Shown piece after piece: positions 25,627-33,979 of a stretch of 64,000 bases of DNA. The first letter of the stretch is position 1; every line of letters begins with the position of its first letter. The position numbers and the translations under genes are program-made. The stretch is from the NCBI RefSeq assembly GCF_020010925.1, contig NZ_JAGJBZ010000002.1, positions 1,674,001 to 1,738,000 on the forward strand, given 5' to 3'. The DNA is from Streptomyces griseiscabiei. GTDB taxonomy: Bacteria > Actinomycetota > Actinomycetes > Streptomycetales > Streptomycetaceae. Under the pieces are notes generated by a model that did no database searches, had not been told where the DNA came from, and saw only the letters and a program-made list of their open reading frames with translations.

Positions 25627-26511
25627 GTGAGTCAGACCGAACCACATGAACTCATTCGGTACGTGCAAATTGAAACCGGGACCGCCTGCAACTACCGTTG
25701 TCGCTACTGTCCCGTGGCTTACCATCCGCGCAGCGGCGGATTTCTTCCGCTGGAGGTCATCGCATCCCTTTCCGTAGACCTGGCCCGGCTTCCGGCGCTG
25801 GAGCAGATCTACCTCAACGGTTACGACGAGCCGACCACGAATCCACATCTGGTCAAAGTTTTTGAAATGCTCTCGCCACTGTCTGCAAGAATCGTACTGC
25901 TGACCAACGGTACGAGGCTAACCAGGGATCTCGCGGAACGCATTGTGGAGTCCGGAGCGAATGTCGAGTTTGACATACATCTCTCGGCGGCAGATCCAGT
26001 CGAGTTCAGGCGTGTTCATCAGAGTCCACTCTACTCGACGGTCATGCGGAACCTCGAGGATATTTCGACCTCACCGGTCGCACGCAGAATGGAATTACAT
26101 ATCAGCATGCAAGGTCGAGATACGCCGGGTGACAACGCGACGTTCACCGCGATCTGCGATAAATTCTCGAATACGCCCTTCTCGATTCACCGATACGATC
26201 CGAATGATCGGGCAGGATTGCTGAAAAACGAATATCAAGAAAACGTGTACCACCGATCACTGCGCGGCTGCGCATTGCAGAACCGGACCCTGGAGTGGCT
26301 GCACATCAATGCGACGGGGGTCGCCATCCTGTGCTGCCAAGACTACTTCGAGCAGTACCCGATCGGGCGAGTTCCCGACTCGGATCTGATTCAGCTCGCC
26401 GCTTCGGCGAGTCGGCTCCGCTACCACTCCTGGACCATGGGGAAGGAGGTCGCACCGAAGGACTACCTGTGCCGACGGTGCGTGCACGCGAAGAGTGACG
26501 AGGCGATCTGA
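25627..26511 (+). CDS. Radical SAM enzyme with SPASM-like C-terminus
   Basis: Enzyme of 294 residues. GTG 25627 has GGAGG 6 nt upstream. The cluster motif C21-x3-C25-x2-C28 (CNYRCRYC) binds the SAM 4Fe-4S cluster. QIYLNGYDEPTTNPHLVKV provides the GGE-like SAM-binding strand. Further Cys residues near 215, 236, 237, 282 and 285 (CALQN, LCCQ, CRRC) resemble a SPASM or twitch auxiliary-cluster region. Codons are visibly AT-richer than in flanking chromosomal genes, a sign of transfer. The stop overlaps the start of the next gene by one base. Substrate unknown; no precursor peptide with a clear core was found beside it. Confidence 0.85.
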   Translation: MSQTEPHELIRYVQIETGTACNYRCRYCPVAYHPRSGGFLPLEVIASLSVDLARLPALEQIYLNGYDEPTTNPHLVKVFEMLSPLSARIVLLTNGTRLTRDLAERIVESGANVEFDIHLSAADPVEFRRVHQSPLYSTVMRNLEDISTSPVARRMELHISMQGRDTPGDNATFTAICDKFSNTPFSIHRYDPNDRAGLLKNEYQENVYHRSLRGCALQNRTLEWLHINATGVAILCCQDYFEQYPIGRVPDSDLIQLAASASRLRYHSWTMGKEVAPKDYLCRRCVHAKSDEAI

Positions 26512-28529
26512 TGGTGAATTCTGACGAAACAAAAGGATACCCGGACTTCGATACCGTACGGCGTGCGCTCCGAAAGCGAAGAGCAGTTCTCGGTGGCAGC
26601 TACCTGGTGCCGGAGTTCCTCTGCGACAGCGCGAGCAATCATTCGAATCCGGTTGATGTAGGGGATCCGTACACTTTTTTCTCCGACCTGTTCGACAGGA
26701 TTCTCGCCGACAACCGGCACGACGGCGATACTCCGCGGGGAATCTGCAGCACGGACCGAATCTATCAGAGTTTCCCCCGTACCTTCGCTGCTCTGAACGG
26801 GCGCATTGGAACCGCCCTCACGCAGATCGCCTTCCTTCCGTTCCTGCGGGACAGGGTTGGAATCACCATCTTCATATGTCTCCCCGTCGGACGAATCGGC
26901 CACACCAATCGCAAGGGGGAACGCGGATCGCCATTCGCCGTGAGCAATCCATTCGACATCGACCAGTCGCTGGGTGATCCGCTCCTGCCCGAGGTTCCGG
27001 TCGTCGTTCAGTATCGAGCACTGATCCAGGCTTGTGAGCTTCTTGGGATTCGCCCCGGCTCGATCGTTCCCATGGCGACTCTGGCGGTCGACAGCCCGCT
27101 GTTCGCGTCAATTCCCAAACTCGGTTTCTGGTGGCGGGCGGAACCTGGAGAGCTCGTATACTGCGCGGCCACGACGCAGGGGATGTCGCGACAACCAGAC
27201 CTTTCCACCCCGAACATCGATTCTCGAACGGCCAACCGGTTCGTACCGGCGCCCGATGCGAAGGCCGTTACCGCTGTCGAGAACGTGACGGGGCGGCACC
27301 ACGTTGTTCAAGACGACTCGGACGCCGGGATGGTCACACTGGCCAATGCCTTTCCCGACGTACTTGCTGGTGATGCCACGACTTACACCTGGAGCGACGT
27401 GGCCGCCGTCCGCTATACCCGTGGCGATGTACCACCGCCGGCCGGGCGGCGGTGTCCGACGGCGTACGATCCGGAACAGCCGGCGTGGGACCTGATGCCC
27501 GCATTGCTCGCCTGGCGCTATCACGAGCTTGGTGAGCGGGTATTCCTCATCGACGTGGGACCGAGTGTCCCTCCGGAACTGCTCCGCCGAGCCCGTTGTC
27601 TAGCAGGGGCCTGGCGCCCTGACTTCGCCATGCGCCTCGGCTCCCTGGGGGCCGGGTATCTGTCATCGGTCGACGCCGAACATCTTCTCAGGGATCTACG
27701 TCAGGTTGCCACCGACGTGGCAGGGGGCGCTGATGAGGACATGGTCTTCATCAGTGAGGAACTGTGGGATTTCGACCTTCCGGACGCAGACTTCGACGCG
27801 GTGTGCGGGCCGCTGATCTACTGCGTGAGCGCGCACACTCACAACCTCCCCGTCTTGACGAGGTCATTGGCGCACCACCTGAGGGTCCTCCAGGGCCGTT
27901 CCGGAGGATCTCCATTCCTTGCCGGTGTAGGAAACCACGACACATTCCCTGCTCTTCCCTGGGCCTCCGCCCTGTTGCAGGTCGTCTACGAGTTTCTGCC
28001 CGATGCGGTACCGCTCATATTCAGCGGTACCGAATGGGGGGCTGGTGTCATCACTAACAAAGAATTCGGTTTCGACACGGCTCCCGATCTCCTTCGGAAA
28101 CGTACGCTCCTTGGTGATGAGATTCTGGCTCTTTTCAATGACGTCCCGATCGACTGGCGAGAAGTGGGCCCAGAGTGTCGCCAACTCGACTTGACCGGCC
28201 AACTATTGGCTGCATCCCGAGAGCTCGGCGACCTGGCGGGTTGGGAGTATGCGACGTACTTCCCCGAACCGGACCTTGCGCCTAACTGCTTCGGCTACAT
28301 CCGCCACTGCCCCGAAGCCGGGAGCCGGCTTGTTGTGCTCGCGAACTGGTCACCGGTGGCAACTGTGATTCAGTGGAAGCTGCCCTCCGCGTCTCTGGTG
28401 CTCGTGGTCCCGTTTGATGGGCTGCCCCCGTTCCTCCGCACGGACCAGATGATCACGCTGCCCGCACGGTCGATCATCGTGACACTCGACAGTCAGGACG
28501 ACTTGGCCGGCCAGCCTGCGGCATCGTAG
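26511..28529 (+). CDS. GlgE/GH13-like alpha-amylase-superfamily protein
   Basis: Protein of 672 residues in a TGATG overlap with the radical SAM gene. Residues ~125-215 resemble GlgE-type GH13 enzymes (GRIGHTNRKGERGSPFAVSN ... YRALIQACELLGI). ISEELWD fits region III with the acid/base Glu and GVGNHDT fits region IV. The region II segment reads FAMRLGSLGAGYL, where the nucleophile Asp of a normal F-R-x-D motif appears to be Gly. It may thus be a non-hydrolytic or inactive member, or my alignment is off there. The C-terminus (LVVLANWSPVATVIQWKLPS) is the usual beta domain. A role in handling a malto-oligosaccharide or sugar phosphate is inferred. Confidence 0.7.
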   Translation: MVNSDETKGYPDFDTVRRALRKRRAVLGGSYLVPEFLCDSASNHSNPVDVGDPYTFFSDLFDRILADNRHDGDTPRGICSTDRIYQSFPRTFAALNGRIGTALTQIAFLPFLRDRVGITIFICLPVGRIGHTNRKGERGSPFAVSNPFDIDQSLGDPLLPEVPVVVQYRALIQACELLGIRPGSIVPMATLAVDSPLFASIPKLGFWWRAEPGELVYCAATTQGMSRQPDLSTPNIDSRTANRFVPAPDAKAVTAVENVTGRHHVVQDDSDAGMVTLANAFPDVLAGDATTYTWSDVAAVRYTRGDVPPPAGRRCPTAYDPEQPAWDLMPALLAWRYHELGERVFLIDVGPSVPPELLRRARCLAGAWRPDFAMRLGSLGAGYLSSVDAEHLLRDLRQVATDVAGGADEDMVFISEELWDFDLPDADFDAVCGPLIYCVSAHTHNLPVLTRSLAHHLRVLQGRSGGSPFLAGVGNHDTFPALPWASALLQVVYEFLPDAVPLIFSGTEWGAGVITNKEFGFDTAPDLLRKRTLLGDEILALFNDVPIDWREVGPECRQLDLTGQLLAASRELGDLAGWEYATYFPEPDLAPNCFGYIRHCPEAGSRLVVLANWSPVATVIQWKLPSASLVLVVPFDGLPPFLRTDQMITLPARSIIVTLDSQDDLAGQPAAS

Positions 28530-28880
28530 AAGACACGTACGATCTCTTCGTGGCCCATCGGTGAACCTTTCATGGGGTATTCCCCGGCGGGCATAGGCTT
28601 TTCCGGTGCACCGGGTGAGCGCGTCGTTTTGGCTGCACTGGCCCTCCTCCAGGACGAAGTTTCCGTCCTGGACCGCGATGGGGTTCTTTGGTACGCGGAT
28701 GACGGAGGCCAGCAGGTTAGGCGTGCGGACGTAAGGGATGGTGCCGATGCCTGTTTGGTCGGGTCGGCGAAGTCTTAGTGGGCGGTTCGTGAGTCTTTGA
28801 GGTGATGTGCTGTCGCCTGATGGTGTGGCGGCGGGGCGGAATCTACCGGTCCGCGGTTGTTGATCTGGTGATGTGACCGG
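28530..28880. other. Gene-free stretch after GH13-like gene
   Basis: No supported gene. A 207-bp open frame at 28572 lacks a ribosome site and similarity. The minus strand shows a ~70-codon frame (IPYVRTPNLLASVIRVPKNP...) that may be a remnant of a lost gene but is not recognised. The last ~120 bp belong to the IS5-family element's left end. Confidence 0.4.
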
Positions 28881-29184
28881 GTGAGTGAACGCAAGCCGTA
28901 CCCGAGTGACTTAACGGACGAGCAGTGGTCGTTGATCGAGCCGGTGATCACCGCGTAGAAGAACCGACACCGCTCGGTCAGCGGCCACCAGGGCGCCTAC
29001 GACATGCGGGAGATCGTCAACTCGATCCTCTACCAGGGGCGGACCGGCTGCCAGTGGGCCTGCCTCCCGCACGACCTGCCACAGAAGAGCGCGACCTACT
29101 ACTTCGCCGCCTGGCGGGACGATGGGACCGACCAGGTCATCCATGAGCTCCTGCGCTGCCAGGTCCGGGAACGCGCACGGCGGT

Positions 29185-30331
29185 TACTGACTTTGTTGGC
29201 GTGATGTCGTGGCTGACGGGTGGGGATTTCGGCGGTAGGCCGGTTGTATGAGGTATCCGCAAGGGGGCGGCCTGACTGCGGAGCGGCAGGCGTTTCGTGA
29301 GCACATCCGGTTGTGGGCGGCCGAGTTGTTCGTGGCTGGGCACGGCAGTGCTGCGGTCGCCAGGAAGTTACGTGTCAGCGTGCGGTCGGTGCAGCGGTGG
29401 CGCCGGGCCTGGGAAGAGGGTGGCGAGCGTGCTCTGGCACCGAAAGGTCCGGTGTCCAAACCCAAGTTGAGCGAGGCTCTGTTCGTGGTGCTGGAGGAGG
29501 AACTGGCACGGGGGCCGGTGGCACACGGCTGGCCGGATCAGACCTGGACGCTGTCGCGGATCAAGACCCTGATCGGACGCCGGTTCCACAAGAGCATGAC
29601 GCTCTCGGCCATCGCGCAGATGCTGCACCGGCACGGCTTCAGCCACCAGGTCCCGGCCCGGCGAGCGGTCGAGCGGGACGAGGAAGCGGTCAGCGGCTGG
29701 GTGAAGGAGACCTGGCACCGGCTGGAAACACCGCGGCGGCGCTCAACGCCTGGGTCTGCTTCGAAGACGAAGCCGGGTTCTCGATGACGCCGCCCACGAC
29801 GCGCACATGGGCCCGACGCGGTCACACCCCGGTCATCCGGGTGCGAGGACGTTCCCAGCGCCGGTTCTCCATCGCCGCCCTGGCCTGCTACAAGCCAGGC
29901 GAACGCTCCCGCCTGATCTTCAGGCCCAAGCGGCATGCCGACCACAGACAGGGCGGCAGACGCAGCTTCACCTGGACCGAGTACCGCGACCTGCTGATCG
30001 ACGCCCACCAGCAGCTCGGCGCACCGATCGTGATCGTCTGGGACAACCTGAACGTGCACAAGGACTCCAGGCTCCGGGAGTTCATCGACTCCCACGACTG
30101 GGTCACCTGCCATTTCCTGCCGGCCTACTCACCTCACCTCAATCCCGTGGAGGGCGTCTGGTCCCTGCTGCGGCGCAGCAGCCAGTCCAACACGGCTTTC
30201 ACCGACCCCGACCACCTGATGCACAACCTCAGGAAGGGTCTCCGCCAGATCCAGTACCGCACCAACGTCATCGACGGCTGCCTCGCCGGAACAGGCCTCA
30301 CCCTCACGACAACACGACAGCAAGCTCAGTA
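29185..30331 (+). mobile_element. IS630-family element inserted in IS5 transposase gene
   Basis: Element of about 1143 bp flanked by the duplicated TA target (29185-29186 and 30330-30331). The ends are related inverted repeats: CTGACTTTGTTGGCGTGATG on the left and, reverse-complemented, CTGAGCTTGCTGTCGTGTTG on the right. It appears complete and is the youngest insertion here, since it splits another IS. Confidence 0.85.
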
Positions 30332-30332
30332 G
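29248..30332 (+). CDS. IS630 transposase, read through a probable -1 frameshift
   Basis: The first frame (29248 to ~29728) gives the HTH part (LRVSVRSVQRWRRAWEEGGE, SRIKTLIGRRFHKSMTLSAI). The second frame (~29727 to 30332) gives the DDE domain with catalytic residues in VCFEDEAGF, VIVWDNLNVHKD and PHLNPVEGVW. A -1 slip at the GGAAAC around 29725-29730 joins them as ...RLE-NTAAALNAWVCFE, as in other two-frame IS630 elements. Both halves look intact. Confidence 0.85.
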
Positions 30333-30339
30333 AGGACCC

Positions 30340-30390
30340 GACCCCGGCGGCCACGTGGACACCCAGAGTGTCCACGTGGCCGCCGGGGTC
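30340..30390. repeat. Perfect 23-bp-arm palindrome in IS5 transposase
   Basis: Arms 30340-30362 and 30368-30390 are exact reverse complements around CCAGA. The right arm encodes the normal SVHVAAGV segment; the left arm replaces sequence that in relatives encodes a few hydrophobic residues before DTQSV. It looks like a template-switch product copying the right arm backwards. Confidence 0.85.
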
Positions 30391-30869
30391 CCCGCCTCAA
30401 CGAGCGGCCACGACCCGGTCAAGCGGGTGCCCGGCCGCAAGCGGGGTCTTGCTGTGGACGTCCTCGGCCTGGTCATCGCGGTCGTCGTCCTTGCCGCGAA
30501 CGCTCACGACAACGCCGCGGGCATCGCCCTGCTGGACCAGGTCGCCGAGCACGCCGGCGGAAGCGTCCGCAAAGCCCTGGTCGACCAGGCCTTCAAGAAT
30601 CAGGTCGTCGCGCACGGCGCCGACCGGGGGATCGACGTCGAGATCGTCGAACGCAACCTGCAGGTCAAGGAGTTCGTGCCGCAGCCGAAGCGGTGGAGGG
30701 TTGAGCAGACCTACGGGATCCTGATACTGCACCGGCGCCTGGTCCGTGACTACGAGCACCGCCCCTCCTCCTCGGCCTCCCGCGTCTACTGGGCGATGAC
30801 CCACGTCATGACCCGGCGCCTCACCGGCGCGAACGCCCCCACCTGGCGCGAGGCGCAGGCGGTGGCAGC

Positions 30870-31268
30870 GTGAACCTCCGGCCCCTGCTCGACGCCCTGG
30901 ACCTCCAGGCAGATGCCGCCCGGGCCCTGGCCGACGACCTCCGTGCACAGATCGACGACCTGCAGACCCGGCTGCGGGAGGCCAAGACCCATCTGGAGCA
31001 CCTCGCGATCACCCGCACAATCGTCACCGGCCTCGCCGACCGGCTCCCGGCCCACACACCGGACCTGCCCGAGCACCCGGACTACCCCCGCATCCTCGCC
31101 GCCTTCAACCACGCGACCGGGCCGCTACGGGCCAAGGACGTCTGCGAAGCCCTCGGCCATGAACTGCTGCCGAAGAACGTCGAAGGCACCCGCGCCAAGC
31201 TGAAACGCCTGGTCAAACTCGGCATCCTCACCGAGGCCGACACCGGCAACTTCGCCAGGAAGCAATAG
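30870..31268 (+). CDS. IS5-associated accessory coiled-coil/wHTH protein
   Basis: Protein of 132 residues starting at GTG 30870 in a GTGA overlap with the transposase stop. The N-terminal 50 residues are a coiled coil (ADDLRAQIDDLQTRLREAKT). The C-terminal half looks like a winged helix (GPLRAKDVCEALGHELLPKN...AKLKRLVKLGILTEADTG). Similar proteins follow IS5-type transposases in many actinobacteria, so it probably belongs to the element. Role unknown. Confidence 0.7.
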   Translation: MNLRPLLDALDLQADAARALADDLRAQIDDLQTRLREAKTHLEHLAITRTIVTGLADRLPAHTPDLPEHPDYPRILAAFNHATGPLRAKDVCEALGHELLPKNVEGTRAKLKRLVKLGILTEADTGNFARKQ

Positions 31269-31349
31269 CCGACGGAACCTCCACCAGCGACCTTGCTCCG
31301 ACCTTAGCCGGAAACCGACATCAGCTCACGAACCACCCACTTAGTACTT

Positions 31350-31680
31350 CAGTTAGAAATCGTGTCCTGAGTTGGTTCTTCTTCGGTAGTGGCAGGGTTG
31401 CGTCCTGGGAAGTGGTGTACGGGTTCGACCTGAACCCGGGGTTTGCTCCGGCTTCAGAGTGAGGCCCGCATAGACGAACGGCCACCGGCTGATCTTCGAA
31501 GTGTCGAAGCCTCGAAGGAGATCGGCCTGGATGCACTCCTCGATGGCCCAGTGGGAGCCGGCAACGCGGGCCAGTTCGGCGATCTCGACGCTGACGGGTG
31601 CGTAGGCGAGGCAGGGCTTCGGCGAAGTCGCGTGATGCCCGGTTTGTGTTCGTGGGGTCCCAGGAGGTGAGGGGCGCCGG
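31350..31680 (-). pseudogene. IS701-like transposase C-terminal remnant
   Basis: The minus strand reads CLAYAPVSVEIAELARVAGS, HWAIEECIQADLLRGFDTSK, the RW(A)-x-EE block near the end of IS701-type transposases, then decays. AGGGCTTCGGCGAAGTCGCG near 31612 resembles the terminal repeat of the ISAs1 element downstream, so the junction is a mosaic. Confidence 0.5.
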
Positions 31681-31724
31681 ACATCGCAGACCCCGCGAAC
31701 TCGCCTGCTGATAGCTTCGCGTCC

Positions 31725-32009
31725 GTGATCGTGTATCCGCTGTGGCATGTCGGCCACCAGAACGAAGCTGGCGACGACGGCTCGACAGTGCACGTCGATG
31801 AGAGCGGCGTGTTCTGCGACGAGGCGGACGGTGACGACGTGAAGCTGCTCGGTATCTACTCAACCCTCGAACGGGTTGAAGAGCGTGTGCGTCAGGCTCG
31901 ACTGCTACCAGGCTTCCGTGATGAACCGGAGTGCTTCCACTTCGACGCCTATGAGGTCGATGAGGACCATTGGGCCGAGGGCTTCGTTCGAGTTCCGCCG
32001 GGCGAGTAG
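31725..32009 (+). CDS. Conserved small protein, DUF7336-like
   Basis: Protein of 94 residues starting at GTG 31725: IVYPLWHVGHQNEAGDDGST, VDESGVFCDEADGDDVKLLG, IYSTLERVEERVRQARLLPG, HFDAYEVDEDHWAEGFV. I recognise this acidic alpha/beta family as a frequent orphan in actinobacteria, often near mobile DNA. The frame is intact with normal codon use, unlike its neighbours. Function unknown. Confidence 0.65.
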   Translation: MIVYPLWHVGHQNEAGDDGSTVHVDESGVFCDEADGDDVKLLGIYSTLERVEERVRQARLLPGFRDEPECFHFDAYEVDEDHWAEGFVRVPPGE

Positions 32010-32058
32010 GCCGTTGGGCAGAGTCCCGGTGGGGTGTCGTTCCGTGGTCACGTAAGCC

Positions 32059-33401
32059 CCAGGGCTTCGGCGTAGTTGCATGACGTTCGTTCGTGATCAT
32101 CCGAAGCCGAGGAGTGCGAGGGGGCTGCGAGGGTCGCGGGCGTTGCGGCGGAGGCCAGCCGCGATGTTCTTCACTCCGGTCGTGCGGAGGGCTCCGATGG
32201 CGAGGTTGCGCCAGGTGGCCATCGCGCGGGGCGCGTTGCCGGTCCGGAGCTGGGAGGCGTCCTCGGCGAAGGTGGTGTCGCGGACGTGGTGCAGGGCCTC
32301 GATCTTCCAGTGGTCGCGGACGAGTTGGGCCGCGGTGGCCTGCTCGGCGGTCAGGCTGGTGACGGCGTAGACCGTCTTGACGGTGGTCCTGCCGGTCTTG
32401 CGGTCGGTGCGGCGGCGCTTGATCTGGACGGCCTGACGGGCTCCGGGGAAGAGGAGGCTGTTGACGGTGGCGGCCTTGATCCGGCGGATCTCCGAGCGGC
32501 CGTGGCCGCTGCTCCGGGCGCGTCCCTGAAGCGGGATGTCTTTCCAGGGAAGGGACTTGAGCTGGCGGCGCAGCTTCTTCTGGTTGCCCTTGACGATCAC
32601 GATGTAGTGGGCGCTACGGCCGAGGAGGTAGTTGGCGTGCTCGCGCTGGGTGTGCATGGCGTCGCTGGTGACGGCGGTTCCTGTCAGGTCGGCGACGGTG
32701 TCCAGCAGCGGCTGGAAGCAGGTGATCTCGTTGGTCTTCTCGCCGACGTCCAGCTGGGCCAGGACCAGGTCGGTGGTGTGGTCGAGTGCGGCGTGGAGGT
32801 GGATCTTGCGACCTGTCGCTCTGGCTGCGCCGCGCAGGCTTTTGCCGTCGATTGCGAGGCCGCGCAGCCCGGTCGATTTCGGGGGGCGGTCGGCGAGCCA
32901 GTGTCCGACCGCCCGGTCCAGCGCGTCGCCGTCGATGCGGGCCAGTAGCCGCCGGACCGTCGTTTCCGCAGGCAGGAGCCGTTTCGGGAACAGGGGGTCG
33001 AGGCGTATGCCGAGGCGTTCCAGGATGTGTGGCGGGGCGTCGGCGATCCACTCGCCAACTGCCAGCACATAGGTCGCCCCCCGCCACAACCGCGCATGCG
33101 GTCAGCGCGAGCACGGCAACCAGAGCGTGCCGTACGCCGCGTGGGTCTCGCGGGTCGGGCACCTCGGCCAGCCGCTCCAGGAGGCGCGGGACCTTGGCGG
33201 ATACGACCTCGGGATGCTCGCGGAGCTGGTCAAGGGCAGGCGGGATCAGCGATGATGCGTCGGCAGGCACGGTCTTCCACTCGGATCACGGGGCGTAGAG
33301 AACTCCATGATCTTGGAAGCCGTGCCTGTCACGTTCCAGGGCACTGCCGAACTGGCAGATCATCATGAACCGGGCATCACGCGACTACGCCGAAGCCCTG
33401 G
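32059..33401 (-). mobile_element. ISAs1-family element
   Basis: Terminal inverted repeats CCAGGGCTTCGGCGTAGT at 32059-32076 and 33384-33401 (reverse) bound a single transposase gene. A third copy of the terminus lies at 31611-31640, suggesting an earlier neighbour or a composite. No clear target duplication was found. Confidence 0.65.
32097..33270 (-). pseudogene. ISAs1 transposase with one frameshift
   Basis: The N-terminus ([40 protein letters not shown]) is in one frame and the rest ([68 protein letters not shown]) in another. The switch falls in a run of six G (minus strand, ~33079-33084). Removing one G restores [15 protein letters not shown]. Everything else is full length, so this is either a recent mutation or a sequencing indel. 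Confidence 0.8.
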
Positions 33402-33885
33402 TAGGCGAGGTAGTAGGCGAGTTCGCTTGCCGGGAGAGGTAACCCTGGTCCTCGACATCAGCCCGCCGACGTTCGGGCCGGTCGAGGGGCTGCTCCGGGC
33501 AGCGGCCCATGTCATCACGGCCGAGTTTTGGCGATACGGCCGCCATCCGCACCTGGTGACCTTCGACCGGCCGTCACAGGCCGTGCCCATCGCCAGGCCC
33601 GCGGACCTCCTGGCTCTGTGGACCACGCGTACCCTCGACGCCCCCGATGTGGCGCGAGCGCTGAAGACCGCCGGCACCACCGGCGTCTCTGCTCTCCTGC
33701 TCACCCATCACCGCCTACCGCGCGAACTAGGCCTCACTCCCGGTCCGCAGCTGCGCCTGTTCACTACGCATCTGGCCGACGACGCGCCCGCAGGCCGCTG
33801 GGCCTTACCGTTCCAGCAGCACGTTCCGCCGTCCCTGCAACTCGGCCAGCTACGGAACGCCATCTCGGCACTCCTGTTGGGATGA
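33402..33885 (+). pseudogene. 5'-truncated protein with a vWA-like LVLDISPPT segment
   Basis: Open frame of ~160 codons running out of the ISAs1 terminus with no start of its own: LPGEVTLVLDISPPTFGPVE, GLLRAAAHVITAEFWRYGRH, ADLLALWTTRTL, ending LRNAISALLLG. The beta-strand plus D-x-S pattern and following helix could be a vWA-type fold, as in MoxR/vWA systems, but I am not sure. It seems to be the C-terminal part of a cargo gene cut by the ISAs1 insertion. Confidence 0.45.
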
Positions 33886-33979
33886 CCGGGCCGAGCCGGG
33901 GCAGGTACGGAACCAGGAATGTTCGACTCTTTTCAAACTGCGTTGAACGAGGAGGCTTCGCGCCGGTTGCGATCGGCAC

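Larger units (their letters stand above)
28881..30873 (+). pseudogene. IS5-family transposase, nonsense mutation and IS630 insertion
   Basis: The GTG at 28881 starts SERKPYPSDLTDEQWSLIEP-VITA, then a TAG where relatives have Trp, then SVSGHQGAYDMREIVNSILY and QGRTGCQWACLPHDLP. At the TA of 29185-29186 an IS630 interrupts the gene. The reading resumes after 30331 (LEDPT, then DTQSVHVAAGVPAS) and runs to ASRVYWAMTHVMTRRLTGAN with stop at 30871-30873. The piece after the insertion carries a 23-bp-stem palindrome. Inactive. Confidence 0.85.

Noticed and set aside
28572..28778. 68-residue frame after the GH13-like gene, considered as a RiPP precursor for the radical SAM enzyme
   Set aside because: No ribosome site, no leader/core pattern, no Cys- or motif-rich core, and it lies next to IS5 debris.
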